A stretch of DNA of 35,726 bases from positions 103,778 to 139,503 of the forward strand of contig CP070603.1 in NCBI GenBank assembly GCA_016939855.1. The letters run 5' to 3'. The stretch comes from Kluyvera ascorbata. GTDB lineage: Bacteria; Pseudomonadota; Gammaproteobacteria; Enterobacterales; Enterobacteriaceae. The position numbers and the translations under genes are program-made. The notes beneath the pieces are model-generated. The model did not search any database. It was given only the letters and a program-made list of their open reading frames with translations, and was not told where the DNA came from. Every line of letters begins with the position of its first letter. The stretch's first letter is position 1. This document shows positions 8,368 through 18,542 of this stretch, one piece after another.

Positions 8368-10236
8368 TTAGATTTCGACCTGGGTGCCCAGTTCGATAAC
8401 CCGGTTCGGCGGGATCTCGAACTGATCCGGCGCGCGAAGCGCGTTGCGCTGCAACAGCAGGTAGAGCTTGCCGCGCAGGCGCAGGTACCACGGACGCTTG
8501 CCGACAATCAGCGACTCATGCGACATAAAGAACGAGGTTTCCATCATTCGGCAGCTTAAGCCTTCCAGGCCGCAGCGGTGGAACACCTCTTCCACGTTTG
8601 GCGTTTCACGCCAGCCGTAGCTGGCCACCACGCGCCAGAAGGTTGGAGAGAGCTGCTCAATCTGCACGCGGCGAACGTTATGCACATACGGCGCATCTTC
8701 AGTACGCAGCGTCAGCAGGATAACCCGCTCGTGCAGCACCTTGTTGTGCTTGAGGTTATGCAGCATGGCGAACGGAATTACGTTCAGCGCACGAGACATA
8801 TACACCGCGGTACCCGGTACGCGTACCGGAGGCGATTTCTCCAGTGAGGCGATCATCGCTTCCAGAGAGTTACCGTGCTCATGCATACGACGCAGCAGGC
8901 GGAAACGCTCGCTTTTCCAGGTAGTCATGATGGTGAACATAATCAGCGCCAGCGTCAGCGGCAGCCAACCACCGGAGACGATTTTATCGAGGTTCGCCGA
9001 GAACAGCGGAATATCGATGCACATAAACGCCACGAACAGCAGCGCCACAAAGAACTTGTTCCAGCGCCAGTTCTTGCGTGCCACCGTAGTGAACAGAATC
9101 GTCGTCAGCACCATGGTCCCGGTCACGGCAATACCGTACGCCGCCGCCAGGTTTGAGGAGTGCTCAAAGCTGACGATAACCACCACCACCGAGATATAAA
9201 GCAGCCAGTTGATAAACGGGATATAGATCTGGCCGGACTCCATTTCCGAGGTGTGGATAATGCGCATCGGTGACAGATACCCCAGGCGCACCGCCTGGCG
9301 AGTCAACGAGAAGACCCCGGAGATAACCGCCTGAGAGGCGATAACCGTCGCCAATGCCGCAATCACCAGCATTGGGATCAGCGCCCAATCAGGCGCCAGC
9401 AGGAAGAACGGGTTCTTAATGGCTTCCGGGTGCTTTAACAGCAGCGCGCCCTGACCAAAGTAGTTCAGCACCAGCGAAGGCAGCACCACCGAGAACCAGG
9501 CCAGGCGAATCGGTAATTTCCCGAAGTGCCCCATGTCGGCATACAGCGCTTCCACGCCGGTAATCGACAGCACCACCGCGCCCAGAGCCACAAAGGAGAC
9601 GGTTTTATATTGCAGGAAGAAGTTCACCGCCCAGTAAGGATTCAGCGCATGCAGGACTTCCGGGTTAGCAATAATGCTCCGCGCGCCCAGCACCGCCAGC
9701 AGCAAGAACCAAATAAGCATTATCGGCGCGAACAGTTTGCCGACCATGCTGGTACCGTGCTTCTGGATAGCAAAAAGCAGCGTCAGGACGATGATAGAGA
9801 TGGGGACAATCCAGGTATCGAGCGTTGGCGCGATGATCTCAAGACCTTCGATCGCCGACATCACCGAGATAGCCGGGGTAATCACCACTTCACCATAGAA
9901 GAAGCTTCCCCCAATAAGCCCAAGGATCACCAGCACCGATGTGGTTCTTGCGGAGGTATTACGCCCGGCAAGCGACATCAGCGTGAGGATCCCGCCTTCA
10001 CCGGCGTTATCCGCCCGCATCACGAAGGTAATGTATTTGAGTGATACGGTAAAAATCAGCAGCCAGAAAATTAATGACAGAAAGCCAAAAACCGCGTCAC
10101 GTTCGACGCCAAAACCAAACTGCCCAGACAAACATTCACGAAGCGTATAAAGAGGGCTGGTACCAATATCGCCGTATACCACGCCAATTGCAGCGAGTGT
10201 AATCGCTGATAAAGATTGTTTCTTATCAGTGCTCAT
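8368..10236 (-). CDS. kup: Kup (TrkD), low-affinity K+ uptake permease
   Basis: A constitutive K+/H+ symporter of the KUP/HAK/KT family in the inner membrane, 622 residues, the E. coli length. The first transmembrane segment carries the family signature [17 protein letters not shown] (about residues 18-34). About 12 hydrophobic segments occupy the first 450 residues, including [20 protein letters not shown] and the [14 protein letters not shown] region. The last 150 or so residues are a hydrophilic cytoplasmic domain ([22 protein letters not shown]). It is monocistronic with its own terminator. The ATG at 10236 has no strong Shine-Dalgarno sequence, and the leader just upstream holds two short palindromes, which suggests low or controlled translation. 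Confidence 0.96.
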   Translation of the reverse strand: MSTDKKQSLSAITLAAIGVVYGDIGTSPLYTLRECLSGQFGFGVERDAVFGFLSLIFWLLIFTVSLKYITFVMRADNAGEGGILTLMSLAGRNTSARTTSVLVILGLIGGSFFYGEVVITPAISVMSAIEGLEIIAPTLDTWIVPISIIVLTLLFAIQKHGTSMVGKLFAPIMLIWFLLLAVLGARSIIANPEVLHALNPYWAVNFFLQYKTVSFVALGAVVLSITGVEALYADMGHFGKLPIRLAWFSVVLPSLVLNYFGQGALLLKHPEAIKNPFFLLAPDWALIPMLVIAALATVIASQAVISGVFSLTRQAVRLGYLSPMRIIHTSEMESGQIYIPFINWLLYISVVVVIVSFEHSSNLAAAYGIAVTGTMVLTTILFTTVARKNWRWNKFFVALLFVAFMCIDIPLFSANLDKIVSGGWLPLTLALIMFTIMTTWKSERFRLLRRMHEHGNSLEAMIASLEKSPPVRVPGTAVYMSRALNVIPFAMLHNLKHNKVLHERVILLTLRTEDAPYVHNVRRVQIEQLSPTFWRVVASYGWRETPNVEEVFHRCGLEGLSCRMMETSFFMSHESLIVGKRPWYLRLRGKLYLLLQRNALRAPDQFEIPPNRVIELGTQVEI

Positions 10237-10455
10237 AGACTAGTCTTTCGTTTACGAAACAAATGTGTGCCTAGTCCCTTGGCCCACCAAAAGCGCACAG
10301 TATGCACGATTAACATCAAAATCGTACCCCTTAATTGCGTCATCTTAACCTGCCTCAAGAAATAGCGAGGTACTATTCAGGCTATTCACCTAAAGAGTTA
10401 TACGTCTATACTCAGCCAGTTAGCAGAATAAGCGGTGAAAGGACGCAACTTAATT
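10237..10455. promoter_or_regulatory. Divergent kup-ravA regulatory region
   Basis: 219 bp between divergent genes. On the plus strand, CTATACT at 10406-10412 is an extended -10 with the C at -13 favoured by sigma S. No -35 is found 17 bp upstream (ATTCAC), and the only Shine-Dalgarno is AAAGGA (10438-10443) before ravA. This fits the stationary-phase expression known for E. coli ravA-viaA. On the minus strand the kup leader contains the palindrome AGACTAGTCT (10237-10246) directly before the ATG and TTTCGT-TT-ACGAAA (10246-10259). No convincing kup -35/-10 could be assigned. Confidence 0.55.
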
Positions 10456-11952
10456 ATGGCGCAACCACATTTATTAGCAGAAAGAATTTCACGCCTGAGC
10501 AGCGCGCTGGAAAAAGGCCTTTTTGAGCGTAGCCACGCCATGCGGCTGTGCCTGCTGGCGGCCCTCAGCGGGGAGAGTGTGTTTTTACTTGGTCCTCCCG
10601 GCATAGCTAAAAGCCTGATAGCCCGCCGCCTGAAGTTTGCCTTTCAGCACGCCCGCGCCTTTGAATACCTGATGACCCGTTTCTCTACGCCGGAAGAGGT
10701 ATTCGGCCCGCTCTCTATTCAGGCCTTAAAAGATGAAGGGCGCTATGAGCGTCTGACCGCGGGTTATTTGCCCGAAGCGGAAATCGTCTTTCTTGATGAG
10801 ATCTGGAAAGCCGGCCCGGCGATTCTGAACACCCTATTGACCGCCATCAACGAGCGTCACTTCCGTAACGGCGCCAGCGTCGAAAAAATCCCCATGCGCC
10901 TGCTGGTCACAGCCTCCAACGAACTGCCGGAAGCGGAAAGCAGCCTTGAGGCGCTGTATGACCGTATGCTGATTCGCCTGTGGCTCGACAAAGTGCAGGA
11001 TAAAGGCAATTTCCGCTCAATGCTGATTAGCCAGCAGGACGAGAATGACAACCCGATTCCGGCCAATCTTCAGGTCACCGACGAAGAGTATTTCCAGTGG
11101 CAGAAGGATATCGGCAACGTGAAGCTGCCGGATGCGGTGTTTGAGCTGATCTTCACCCTGCGCCAGCAGCTCGATAATCTGCCGAATGCGCCTTATGTCT
11201 CCGACCGTCGCTGGAAAAAAGCGATCCGTCTGCTTCAGGCCTGCGCCTTCTTCAGCGGCCGCGATACCATAGCGCCTATCGATCTGATCCTCTTAAAAGA
11301 GTGTCTCTGGCATGACGCAGAGAGCCGAAATCTTCTGCAACAACAAATAGATATTTTGATGACCGGGCACGCATGGCAGCAACAGGCGATGCTCAACAAG
11401 CTGGGCGCAATCACCCAACAGCGTCTGCAAATTCAGCAGCAACAAAGTGACAAAACGGCGCTCAAGGTGACGCGTCTGGGGGGCATGTTCAGCCGCAAAC
11501 CACACTATGAGCTGCCACCTGAGGTGCAGTCGCCTACGGTCACGCTACTGCTGCAAAAACCGCTCAAACTGCACGATATCGAAGTGATTCACATCACCTT
11601 TGAACGTCAGGCGCTGGCCAACTGGCTGGAGAAAAGTGGTGAAATCCGCGGCAAGCTCAACGGCATCGGCTTTGCGCTGGCGCTGAATATGGAAGTCGAC
11701 GCCGGTCAGCACCTGGTGGTGCGCGATGTCAGCCTTCAGGGAACGCGCCTATCGCTGCCCGGCACGGGCACGACGGAGAATATGCCGGCGGAAATCCGCC
11801 AGCAGCTGATCGCGCTGGATGAAGAGTGGCACCAGCAGCACAACCGCTTTAGCGAACAACAAAAATGCCTCTTTATTAATGAAGAGTGGCTCGGCCGCAT
11901 TGAAGCCAGCCTGCAGGATGTGGCCGCGCAAATTAAGCAGGCGCAGCTTTAA
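10456..11952 (+). CDS. ravA: RavA, MoxR-family AAA+ ATPase
   Basis: A hexameric MoxR AAA+ ATPase that, in E. coli, forms a cage-like complex with lysine decarboxylase LdcI and works with ViaA on respiratory complexes. The AAA+ core shows Walker A GPPGIAKS at residues 46-53, Walker B VFLDE at 111-115, and the sensor-1 region ([11 protein letters not shown]). The C-terminal half holds the LARA-type interaction domain. The frame is open from a GTG at 10435, but AAAGGA is 12 nt before the ATG at 10456, which gives [12 protein letters not shown] and the family length (498 residues), so 10456 is used. Its TAA overlaps the viaA ATG by one base (TAATG), indicating translational coupling. Confidence 0.95.
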   Translation: MAQPHLLAERISRLSSALEKGLFERSHAMRLCLLAALSGESVFLLGPPGIAKSLIARRLKFAFQHARAFEYLMTRFSTPEEVFGPLSIQALKDEGRYERLTAGYLPEAEIVFLDEIWKAGPAILNTLLTAINERHFRNGASVEKIPMRLLVTASNELPEAESSLEALYDRMLIRLWLDKVQDKGNFRSMLISQQDENDNPIPANLQVTDEEYFQWQKDIGNVKLPDAVFELIFTLRQQLDNLPNAPYVSDRRWKKAIRLLQACAFFSGRDTIAPIDLILLKECLWHDAESRNLLQQQIDILMTGHAWQQQAMLNKLGAITQQRLQIQQQQSDKTALKVTRLGGMFSRKPHYELPPEVQSPTVTLLLQKPLKLHDIEVIHITFERQALANWLEKSGEIRGKLNGIGFALALNMEVDAGQHLVVRDVSLQGTRLSLPGTGTTENMPAEIRQQLIALDEEWHQQHNRFSEQQKCLFINEEWLGRIEASLQDVAAQIKQAQL

Positions 11953-13403
11953 TGCTGACTATTGATACACTCAACGTCATGCTGGCGGTTAGCGAAGAGG
12001 GGATGATCGAAGAGATGATCATCGCCCTGCTGGCCTCGCCGCAGTTGGCTATCTTTTTTGAAAAGTTTCCTCGTTTAAAAACGGCCATCACCGACGATCT
12101 TCCCCGCTGGCGCGAGACCTTTAAAAGCCGCCTGAAGGGAGCGCCGGTGCCGCCAGAGCTGGAAGAAGAGGTCATCTGCTATCAGCAGAGCCAGCTACTC
12201 TCTACCGCGCAGTTTATCGTCCAGCTACCGCAGATTCTGACGTTACTGACACGTCTGCGATCGCCGTTCGCCGCACAGGCACAGCAGCTTGTAGCCAACA
12301 ATGCGACCTTTACCCCCGCACTACACACCCTGTTCCTGCAGCGCTGGCGGCTGAGCCTGGTCGTTCAGGTCACGTCGCTTAACCAGCAGATGCTGGAAGA
12401 GGAGCGCGAACAGCTGCTGAGCGAGGTTCAGGAGCGCATGACCTTGAGCGGCCAATTGGAGCCAGTGCTGGTGGAAAACGACAGCGCGGGCGGGCGGCTA
12501 TGGGACATGAGCGCCGGGCAGCTTAAGCGCGCTGACTATCAGCTGATCGTCAAATACGGCGAGTTTCTCAGCCAGCAGCCGGAACTGATGCGTCTGGCGG
12601 AACAGCTTGGGCGCTCTCGAGAGGCGAAATCAGTACCGAAAAAAGACGCACCGATGGAGACCTTCCGCACCATGGTGCGTGAGCCCTCCACCGTGCCAGA
12701 GCAGGTCGATGGCATTCAGCAAAGCGACGACATCCTGCGCCTGCTGCCGCCGGAGCTGGCAACGCTTGGGATGACCGAGCTGGAATATGAATTCTACCGT
12801 CGGCTGGTGGAGAAGCAGCTGCTGACCTATCGGCTGCATGGCGATGCCTGGCGCGAAAAGGTCACCGAGCGCCCGGTGGTTCATCAGGATGAAGACGAAC
12901 AGCCGCGCGGCCCGTTTGTAGTCTGCGTAGATACCTCAGGTTCGATGGGCGGCTTCAACGAGCAGTGCGCCAAAGCGTTTTGCCTTGCGCTGATGCGCGT
13001 GGCGCTGGCGGATAACCGACGCTGCTACATCATGCTGTTCTCAACGGAGGTCGTGCGCTACGAACTGACAGACCGTCAGGGGCTGGAGCAGGCGATCCGC
13101 TTTTTAAGCCAGCGCTTTCGCGGCGGCACCGATATGGCGAGCTGTCTGCGTGCGGTTATCGAGCAGCTGCAAAACCCGCAGTGGCAGGATGCCGACGCGG
13201 TGGTCATTTCCGATTTTATCGCCCAGCGGCTGCCAGATGAGGTGGTGAAGAAGATAGGGGACCTGCAGCACAAATATCAGCACCGTTTTCATGCGGTGGC
13301 GATGTCTGCACATGGAAAACCCGGGATCATGCGCATCTTCGATCATATCTGGCGCTTTGATACCGGGTTGAGAAGCCGCCTGCTAAGACGCTGGCAGCGT
13401 TGA
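11952..13403 (+). CDS. viaA: ViaA, VWA-domain partner of RavA
   Basis: Stimulates RavA ATPase activity and joins it in maturation or surveillance of Fe-S and fumarate reductase/Nuo complexes in E. coli. The N-terminal two thirds is helical and hydrophilic. The C-terminal von Willebrand A domain carries a complete MIDAS metal site: DTSGS at residues 327-331, the Thr of GGTD, and the Asp of VISDF. Its 483 residues match the family. It starts inside the ravA stop codon and ends 8 nt from the convergent asnA stop. No separate terminator is visible between them. Confidence 0.95.
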   Translation: MLTIDTLNVMLAVSEEGMIEEMIIALLASPQLAIFFEKFPRLKTAITDDLPRWRETFKSRLKGAPVPPELEEEVICYQQSQLLSTAQFIVQLPQILTLLTRLRSPFAAQAQQLVANNATFTPALHTLFLQRWRLSLVVQVTSLNQQMLEEEREQLLSEVQERMTLSGQLEPVLVENDSAGGRLWDMSAGQLKRADYQLIVKYGEFLSQQPELMRLAEQLGRSREAKSVPKKDAPMETFRTMVREPSTVPEQVDGIQQSDDILRLLPPELATLGMTELEYEFYRRLVEKQLLTYRLHGDAWREKVTERPVVHQDEDEQPRGPFVVCVDTSGSMGGFNEQCAKAFCLALMRVALADNRRCYIMLFSTEVVRYELTDRQGLEQAIRFLSQRFRGGTDMASCLRAVIEQLQNPQWQDADAVVISDFIAQRLPDEVVKKIGDLQHKYQHRFHAVAMSAHGKPGIMRIFDHIWRFDTGLRSRLLRRWQR

Positions 13404-13411
13404 TTTAAGCA

Positions 13412-14404
13412 TTACAGCAGGGCGGAGACGCTCTCACGAACCTGTGCTGGCCATACGCCACACTGCACCTGCCCGATATGGGAGAGTTGGAGCAACAGCA
13501 TCGTCAAACGAGACTGACCAATGCCACCGCCGATAGTCTGCGGCATTTCACCGCGCAGCAGCGCCTGATGCCATTCCAGCTTCAAACGATCTTCATCACC
13601 GGTTAACGCCAGCTGATGCTTCAGCGCTTTGGCATCGACGCGGATCCCCATAGAGGAAAGCTCGAAGGCGTCTTCCAGCACCGGGTTCCACACCAGGATA
13701 TCGCCGTTCAGACCAGAAAGGCCAGAAGCCGTTGGCGTGCTCCAGTCGTCATAGTCCGGCGCACGAACGTCGTGGCGCTCACCGTCAGAAAGCTTACCAC
13801 CGATTCCCATCAGGAAGACCGCGCCCAGCTCTTTGGCTATCGCGCGCTCACGGCCTTTCGCATCGAGGCCCGGGTAGCGGCTCAGCAGCGTTTCACTATG
13901 AACGAAGTGGATCTGTTCTGGCAGGAACGGTGTCAGACCAAATTCTTTGCTCACGGCAATTTCAGTTTCTTTAATACCCGCCCAGATTGCCTTCACGGTG
14001 CTTTCCAGCGTACCTGCATGGCGCTCTTCATCGCCCATTACGCGCTCCCAGTCCCACTGGTCAACGTAAACGGAGTGAATGGCGGTGAGTCGGTCTTCAT
14101 CGGGGCGAAGGGCCTTCATGTGCGTGTAGAGCCCTTCGCCCGCGCTGAAGTCGTGTTGTCCCAGGGTTTGACGTTTCCACTTCGCAAGGGAATGAACCAC
14201 TTCGAACTGGGCTTCTGGCAGTGTTTTCACTTTCACCTGAACCGCCTTCTCGCAACCAGACAGGTTGTCCTGTGTCCCATCTCCCACTCGGCTTAAAATC
14301 GGCGCCTGGACTTCTACGAGCCCTAGCTTCTCTTCCAGCTGACGGGAAAAATAGGATTTAACGAAACTAATCTGGCGTTGTTTTGCGATGTATGCGGTTT
14401 TCAT
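13412..14404 (-). CDS. asnA: Aspartate-ammonia ligase (asparagine synthetase A)
   Basis: Makes asparagine from aspartate, ammonia and ATP, giving AMP and PPi. The fold resembles a class II aminoacyl-tRNA synthetase core: [28 protein letters not shown] near the N-terminus, and the motif-3-like [23 protein letters not shown] near the end supplies the ATP-binding Arg. The frame extends upstream to 14464, but the ATG at 14404 is preceded by AGGAG and yields [11 protein letters not shown] and 330 residues, as in E. coli. It is divergent from asnC, whose product activates asnA when asparagine is scarce. Confidence 0.97.
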   Translation of the reverse strand: MKTAYIAKQRQISFVKSYFSRQLEEKLGLVEVQAPILSRVGDGTQDNLSGCEKAVQVKVKTLPEAQFEVVHSLAKWKRQTLGQHDFSAGEGLYTHMKALRPDEDRLTAIHSVYVDQWDWERVMGDEERHAGTLESTVKAIWAGIKETEIAVSKEFGLTPFLPEQIHFVHSETLLSRYPGLDAKGRERAIAKELGAVFLMGIGGKLSDGERHDVRAPDYDDWSTPTASGLSGLNGDILVWNPVLEDAFELSSMGIRVDAKALKHQLALTGDEDRLKLEWHQALLRGEMPQTIGGGIGQSRLTMLLLQLSHIGQVQCGVWPAQVRESVSALL

Positions 14405-14494
14405 TATTTTTACTCCTGCGTCCTGTTGGTATTGATTAAGCAACAAAACAGGGTACCAATTCAATAATCAAACAATAAAAAGCCTCACTCACTT

Positions 14495-14522
14495 TTGATT
14501 CAATAAAATAACAGGCTAAAAT
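14495..14522 (+). promoter_or_regulatory. asnC promoter
   Basis: TTGATT (14495-14500), a 16-bp spacer and TAAAAT (14517-14522), about 35 bp before the asnC ATG. The AT-rich 150-bp interval must also contain the divergent asnA promoter and the AsnC sites. Those could not be assigned with confidence. Confidence 0.6.
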
Positions 14523-14555
14523 AGAGTGAATCATCAATCTTCATAAGAAAAAGCT

Positions 14556-15014
14556 ATGGAAAATTATCAAATCGACAATCTGGATCGCGGCATTCTTGAG
14601 GCGTTAATGGCCAATGCCCGTACCGCCTATGCCGAACTGGCCAAACAATTCGCCGTGAGCCCCGGCACCATTCACGTTCGCGTAGAGAAGATGAAGCAGG
14701 CGGGCATTATTACCGGTGCGCACGTTGACGTGAGCCCTAAGCAGCTGGGTTATGACGTGGGCTGCTTTATTGGCATCATTCTGAAGAGCGCGAAGGATTA
14801 CCCTTCGGCGCTAGCAAGGCTGGAAAGTCTGGACGAAGTGACCGAGGCGTATTACACCACCGGGCACTACAGCATCTTTATTAAAGTCATGTGCAAATCC
14901 ATCGATGCCTTACAACAGGTACTTATCAACAAGATCCAAACAATTGATGAAATTCAGTCCACGGAAACCTTGATCGTCCTGCAAAACCCGATAATGCGTA
15001 CCATCAAGCCGTGA
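14556..15014 (+). CDS. asnC: AsnC, Lrp/AsnC-family regulator
   Basis: An asparagine-sensing regulator: it activates asnA in the absence of asparagine and represses its own gene. Residues about 20-52 (RTAYAELAKQFAVSPGTIHVRVEKMKQAG) form the DNA-binding helix-turn-helix, and residues about 65-150 the RAM (ligand and oligomer) domain with YYTTGHYSIFIKVMC. Its length is 152 residues, as in E. coli. In E. coli, transcription from asnC can run on into mioC and oriC. Here 88 nt separate asnC from mioC. A short T-run (15018-15025) follows the stop, but no strong hairpin accompanies it. Confidence 0.96.
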   Translation: MENYQIDNLDRGILEALMANARTAYAELAKQFAVSPGTIHVRVEKMKQAGIITGAHVDVSPKQLGYDVGCFIGIILKSAKDYPSALARLESLDEVTEAYYTTGHYSIFIKVMCKSIDALQQVLINKIQTIDEIQSTETLIVLQNPIMRTIKP

Positions 15015-15035
15015 TCGTTTTTTTTAATCCCACAT

Positions 15036-15075
15036 TTTTCCACAGGTAGATCCCAGCTCATTCACAGCGTACAAT
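15036..15075 (+). promoter_or_regulatory. mioC promoter with two DnaA-box-like sites
   Basis: TACAAT (15070-15075) is the -10 and TAGATC (15047-15052) the weak -35 at 17 bp, followed by a GC-rich discriminator as expected for a stringently controlled promoter. TTTTCCACA (15036-15044) and TCATTCACA (15058-15066) each differ by one base from the DnaA consensus TTATNCACA and flank the -35. This matches the known DnaA repression of mioC transcription in E. coli. Confidence 0.75.
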
Positions 15076-15102
15076 GCGCCTTCTATATAAAGGTGGGCGA
15101 GC

Positions 15103-15552
15103 ATGGCAGACATTACTCTTATCAGCGGCAGCACGCTTGGCAGTGCGGAATATGTAGCAGAGCATCTGGCTGAAAAACTCGAAGATGCCGGTTTTACCAG
15201 CGAAATGCTGCACGGACCAATGCTTGATGAAGTGCCAACGGAAGGGATCTGGCTGGTTATCAGTTCCACGCACGGTGCTGGTGACATTCCTGACAACCTG
15301 CTGCCTTTATATGAAGCATTACGTGAGCAAAAACCGGATCTCTCCCAGGTTCGCTTCGGCGCTATCGGGATTGGTAGCCGTGAATACGACACGTTTTGCG
15401 GCGCGATCGACAAACTGGATGCTGAACTGAAGGCCTGCGGGGCCAAACAGATTGGCGAAACGCTGAAGATCAACGTACTCGAGCATGAGATTCCTGAAGA
15501 TCCGGCCGAAATCTGGTTGGGATCGTGGCATCTTTTGCTCAGAGATTTGTAA
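15103..15552 (+). CDS. mioC: MioC, flavodoxin-like FMN protein
   Basis: A small FMN-binding protein with a flavodoxin fold, linked in E. coli to biotin synthase activity in vitro. The phosphate-binding loop is SGSTLGSAEYVAEHLAE (residues 8-24), and SSTHGAGDIPDN and GIGSREYDTFCGA form the isoalloxazine-side loops. Its 149 residues are close to the 147 of E. coli. It ends 2 nt before the first GATC of oriC and is read toward the origin, so its transcription can affect origin topology. Confidence 0.94.
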   Translation: MADITLISGSTLGSAEYVAEHLAEKLEDAGFTSEMLHGPMLDEVPTEGIWLVISSTHGAGDIPDNLLPLYEALREQKPDLSQVRFGAIGIGSREYDTFCGAIDKLDAELKACGAKQIGETLKINVLEHEIPEDPAEIWLGSWHLLLRDL

Positions 15553-15568
15553 AGATCGGAATTTATTG

Positions 15569-15577
15569 TGTGGATAA
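15569..15577 (-). promoter_or_regulatory. oriC DnaA box R4
   Basis: TTATCCACA on the minus strand, a perfect high-affinity box at the edge away from the unwinding element. Confidence 0.95.
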
Positions 15578-15607
15578 CTCTGGTTAAAAGCTTGGATCAA
15601 CCGGTAG

Positions 15608-15616
15608 TTATCCAAA
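15608..15616 (+). promoter_or_regulatory. oriC DnaA box R3
   Basis: TTATCCAAA, the same weak-box sequence as E. coli R3. Confidence 0.88.
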
Positions 15617-15642
15617 GAATAACTTCTGTCTGGTTTTTGACC

Positions 15643-15651
15643 TGTGCATAA
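15643..15651 (-). promoter_or_regulatory. oriC DnaA box R2
   Basis: TTATGCACA on the minus strand. It corresponds in position to E. coli R2 (TTATACACA) and has G at the variable position. Confidence 0.88.
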
Positions 15652-15693
15652 CCCTTCGTTTTGATCCCAGCTTATACTGACCAGGATCACCGA

Positions 15694-15702
15694 TCATTCA
15701 CA
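15694..15702 (+). promoter_or_regulatory. oriC DnaA box R5/M
   Basis: TCATTCACA, one mismatch to TTATNCACA, in the position of the moderate-affinity R5 (M) box. Confidence 0.85.
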
Positions 15703-15717
15703 GCTAACGATCCTTCT

Positions 15718-15730
15718 TAAACGGTTGATC
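15718..15730 (-). promoter_or_regulatory. oriC IHF site
   Basis: On the minus strand GATCAACCGTTTA matches WATCAANNNNTTR at all but the first base. It lies between R5 and R1, as in E. coli, where IHF bends the DNA and helps unwinding. Confidence 0.8.
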
Positions 15731-15748
15731 TTAAAATCCGGATCGGAC

Positions 15749-15757
15749 TTATCCACA
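15749..15757 (+). promoter_or_regulatory. oriC DnaA box R1
   Basis: TTATCCACA, a perfect high-affinity box next to the unwinding element. Confidence 0.95.
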
Positions 15758-15770
15758 AAGGTTGGCGATC

Positions 15771-15830
15771 CTAATAAGAGATCACAATAGAACAGATCTC
15801 TAAATAAAAAGATCTTCTTTTTAATACCCA
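15771..15830. other. oriC DNA unwinding element with three 13-mers
   Basis: On the minus strand three GATCTNTTNTTTT-type repeats are visible: GATCTCTTATTAG (15783-15771), GATCTGTTCTATT (15798-15786) and GATCTTTTTATTT (15814-15802). They are followed by an A/T stretch to 15828. This is the region DnaA opens first. Confidence 0.92.
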
Positions 15831-15865
15831 AGATCCGAACCCTTTCTCCATCGACTAAAGTTGAG

Positions 15866-15871
15866 TAGAAT
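15866..15871 (+). promoter_or_regulatory. mnmG promoter -10
   Basis: TAGAAT at 15866-15871, with a poor -35 (TTTCTC at 15843-15848, 17 bp), followed by a GC-rich patch. It lies between the unwinding element and mnmG, where the E. coli gidA promoter lies. That transcription drives negative supercoiling into oriC. Confidence 0.5.
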
Positions 15872-15925
15872 CCACGGCCCGGGCTTCAATCCATTTTCAA
15901 ACCGCTTTACGCGAGGCAAACCACC

Positions 15926-17815
15926 ATGTTTTATCAGGATCCTTTTGACGTCATCATCATTGGCGGGGGTCATGCAGGCACTGAGGCCGCGATGGCCGCA
16001 GCGCGAATGGGTCAACAGACTCTGCTTTTGACACACAATATCGACACGTTGGGGCAGATGAGCTGCAATCCGGCGATTGGCGGCATTGGGAAAGGACACC
16101 TGGTAAAAGAAGTGGATGCCCTTGGCGGCCTGATGGCTACAGCGATCGACCAGGCTGGCATTCAGTTTAGGATACTAAACGCTAGCAAAGGCCCGGCCGT
16201 TCGCGCTACCCGTGCACAGGCGGATCGCGTGCTCTATCGCCAGGCGGTACGCACCGCGCTGGAGAACCAGCCGAACCTGATGATCTTCCAGCAGGCGGTT
16301 GAAGATCTGATTGTTGAGAACGATCGCGTCGTTGGCGCCGTAACCCAAATGGGTCTCAAATTCCGCGCTAAAGCGGTGGTTCTTACCGTAGGAACATTCC
16401 TTGACGGTAAAATTCACATTGGTCTGGATAACTACAGCGGTGGCCGTGCTGGCGATCCGCCGTCTATCCCGCTGTCTCGTCGTCTGCGTGAACTGCCGCT
16501 GCGCGTCAGTCGCCTGAAAACCGGTACACCGCCGCGTATCGACGCGCGCACTATCGACTTTAGCGTCCTGGGTCAGCAAAACAGTGATAACCCACTGCCG
16601 GTCTTCTCCTTCCTGGGCGATGCCTCTCAGCATCCTCGTCAGATGCCGTGCTACGTCACCCATACCAACGAGAAAACGCATGAGGTGATCCGCAATAACC
16701 TCGATCGCAGCCCAATGTACGCTGGCGTGATCGAAGGGATCGGCCCGCGCTACTGCCCATCGATCGAAGATAAAGTGATGCGTTTTGCCGATCGTAACCA
16801 GCATCAGGTATTCCTGGAGCCGGAAGGGCTGACGTCCAACGAAATTTATCCAAACGGCATCTCCACCAGTCTGCCGTTTGATGTACAGATGCAAATAGTC
16901 CGTTCCATGCAGGGGATGGAAAACGCGCGAATCGTGCGTCCTGGCTACGCCATTGAGTACGATTTCTTCGATCCGCGCGACCTGAAACTCACGCTGGAAA
17001 GCAAATTTATCCACGGCCTGTTCTTTGCTGGTCAAATTAACGGCACTACGGGCTACGAAGAAGCTGCTGCTCAGGGCATGCTGGCCGGACTTAACGCCGC
17101 GCGTCTATCCGCTGACAAAGAAGGCTGGGCACCGCGTCGCGATCAGGCTTATCTCGGTGTGCTGGTGGACGATCTCTGCACGCTCGGTACTAAAGAACCG
17201 TACCGTATGTTCACCTCCCGCGCGGAATATCGCCTGATGCTGCGTGAAGATAACGCCGATCTGCGTCTGACCGAAATTGGCCGTGAGCTGGGAATGGTGG
17301 ATGACGTTCGTTGGGCTCGCTTCAACGAGAAGCTGGAAAACATTGAGCGTGAACGTCAGCGTCTGAAATCCACCTGGATTACGCCGTCATCCGAGTCTGC
17401 AGCCGAAGTGAATGCTCACCTGAGCGCGCCACTGACCCGCGAAGCCAGCGGTGAAGATCTGCTGCGTCGACCGGAAATGACCTACGAACAGCTGACTGCT
17501 CTGACTCCGTTTACGCCAATGCTGGAAGACGCGCAGGCGGCTGAACAGGTAGAAATTCAGGTCAAATACGAAGGTTATATTGCTCGTCAGCAGGATGAAA
17601 TCGAGAAACAGCAGCGCAACGAAAACACTTTGCTGCCAGCCACGCTGGACTATCGCCAGGTTAATGGCTTGTCCAATGAAGTGATCGCCAAACTTAACGA
17701 TCACAAACCGGTCTCGATAGGCCAGGCATCTCGTATCTCCGGGATCACGCCAGCGGCAATCTCCATTCTGCTGGTATGGCTCAAAAAACAAGGGCTGCTG
17801 CGCCGCAGCGCTTAA
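15926..17815 (+). CDS. mnmG: MnmG (GidA), tRNA uridine-34 carboxymethylaminomethyl modification enzyme
   Basis: The FAD-dependent partner of MnmE. Together they add the (carboxymethyl)aminomethyl group to U34 of several tRNAs, using methylene-tetrahydrofolate. The dinucleotide-binding loop is [17 protein letters not shown] (from residue 13), followed by the GidA signatures [24 protein letters not shown] and [15 protein letters not shown], and [16 protein letters not shown] near the FAD site. The C-terminal helical domain ([42 protein letters not shown]) binds MnmE and tRNA. It has 629 residues, exactly the E. coli length, and is followed by a REP pair and rsmG. Confidence 0.98.
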   Translation: MFYQDPFDVIIIGGGHAGTEAAMAAARMGQQTLLLTHNIDTLGQMSCNPAIGGIGKGHLVKEVDALGGLMATAIDQAGIQFRILNASKGPAVRATRAQADRVLYRQAVRTALENQPNLMIFQQAVEDLIVENDRVVGAVTQMGLKFRAKAVVLTVGTFLDGKIHIGLDNYSGGRAGDPPSIPLSRRLRELPLRVSRLKTGTPPRIDARTIDFSVLGQQNSDNPLPVFSFLGDASQHPRQMPCYVTHTNEKTHEVIRNNLDRSPMYAGVIEGIGPRYCPSIEDKVMRFADRNQHQVFLEPEGLTSNEIYPNGISTSLPFDVQMQIVRSMQGMENARIVRPGYAIEYDFFDPRDLKLTLESKFIHGLFFAGQINGTTGYEEAAAQGMLAGLNAARLSADKEGWAPRRDQAYLGVLVDDLCTLGTKEPYRMFTSRAEYRLMLREDNADLRLTEIGRELGMVDDVRWARFNEKLENIERERQRLKSTWITPSSESAAEVNAHLSAPLTREASGEDLLRRPEMTYEQLTALTPFTPMLEDAQAAEQVEIQVKYEGYIARQQDEIEKQQRNENTLLPATLDYRQVNGLSNEVIAKLNDHKPVSIGQASRISGITPAAISILLVWLKKQGLLRRSA

Positions 17816-17828
17816 TGCACCGAACGTT

Positions 17829-17893
17829 GCCCGGCGGCGCTACGCTGACCGGGCCTACAACCTAAGCCGGATAATGCGAAGCCGTCATCCGGC
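17829..17893. repeat. REP/BIME pair between mnmG and rsmG
   Basis: Two imperfect palindromes lie in tandem: GCCCGG (17829-17834) with CCGGGC (17849-17854), and GCCGGA (17866-17871) with TCCGGC (17888-17893). The GTAGGCCCGGTCAGCG-type core on the minus strand is characteristic of enterobacterial REP elements. In mRNA these hairpins can separate mnmG and rsmG expression. Confidence 0.85.
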
Positions 17894-17918
17894 AGATTAT
17901 CGCTAACAGGTATTCTCC

Positions 17919-18542
17919 GTGCTCAACAAACTCACCCGACTGCTGAATGAAGCAGGAATTTCCCTCTCCGATCACCAGAAAAACCAGCTTGTGGCCTACG
18001 TGGATATGCTGCACAAGTGGAATAAAGCCTACAACCTGACCTCCGTACGTGACCCTAACGAGATGCTGGTTCGCCATATTCTCGACAGCATTGTGGTCGC
18101 GCCATCGCTGAAAGGTGAACGCTTTATCGATGTGGGTACGGGTCCTGGCTTGCCGGGTATTCCGCTGTCGATTGTACGCCCTGATGCTCACTTCACTCTG
18201 CTGGATAGCCTGGGCAAACGCGTCCGCTTCCTGCGTCAGGTGCAGCACGAGTTAGCGCTGACTAACATCACGCCAGTGCAGAGCCGTGTTGAAGATTTCC
18301 CGGCTGAACCGCCGTTTGACGGCGTGATTAGCCGTGCTTTTGCCTCACTGACCGACATGGTGACCTGGTGCCATCACCTTCCTGGTGAAGCTGGGCGCTT
18401 TTACGCATTGAAGGGACAACTGCCGGAAGAGGAAATTGCCCAACTTCCCGCGCCGTTTAGCGTCGAGAGCGTAGTGCCGTTAAAAGTTCCTCAGCTGGAA
18501 GGGGAACGTCATTTGGTTATTATTGCAGCAAATAAAATTTAA
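17919..18542 (+). CDS. rsmG: RsmG (GidB), 16S rRNA m7G527 methyltransferase
   Basis: Methylates N7 of G527 in 16S rRNA from S-adenosylmethionine. Its loss gives low-level streptomycin resistance in many bacteria. The SAM-binding loop is [12 protein letters not shown] (residues 69-80), followed by the acidic strand [14 protein letters not shown]. The GidB motif [19 protein letters not shown] sits near residue 32, and VISRAFASL is further on. It starts with GTG at 17919, with AACAGG about 8 nt upstream. This gives the standard MLNKL start and 207 residues, as in E. coli. Confidence 0.97.
   Translation: MLNKLTRLLNEAGISLSDHQKNQLVAYVDMLHKWNKAYNLTSVRDPNEMLVRHILDSIVVAPSLKGERFIDVGTGPGLPGIPLSIVRPDAHFTLLDSLGKRVRFLRQVQHELALTNITPVQSRVEDFPAEPPFDGVISRAFASLTDMVTWCHHLPGEAGRFYALKGQLPEEEIAQLPAPFSVESVVPLKVPQLEGERHLVIIAANKI

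Larger units (their letters stand above)
15554..15840. other. oriC, chromosomal origin of replication
   Basis: The interval between mioC and mnmG contains five DnaA boxes (R4, R3, R2, R5/M and R1, listed separately), an IHF site, three AT-rich 13-mers and 13 GATC Dam/SeqA sites in 287 bp (first bases at 15554, 15595, 15663, 15685, 15692, 15709, 15727, 15741, 15767, 15780, 15795, 15811 and 15832). The order and orientation are those of E. coli oriC, with the R4 side next to mioC and the unwinding element next to mnmG. A Fis-like A/T patch lies near 15630-15640 between R3 and R2. Confidence 0.97.

Noticed and set aside
14405..14464. Twenty-residue N-terminal extension of AsnA
   Set aside because: The ATG at 14404 has AGGAG upstream and matches the conserved [11 protein letters not shown] start. 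The extension crosses the promoter region.
17829..17893. mnmG-rsmG palindromes as an rsmG-specific regulatory element
   Set aside because: They have the standard REP composition and borders, so a common dispersed repeat explains them.
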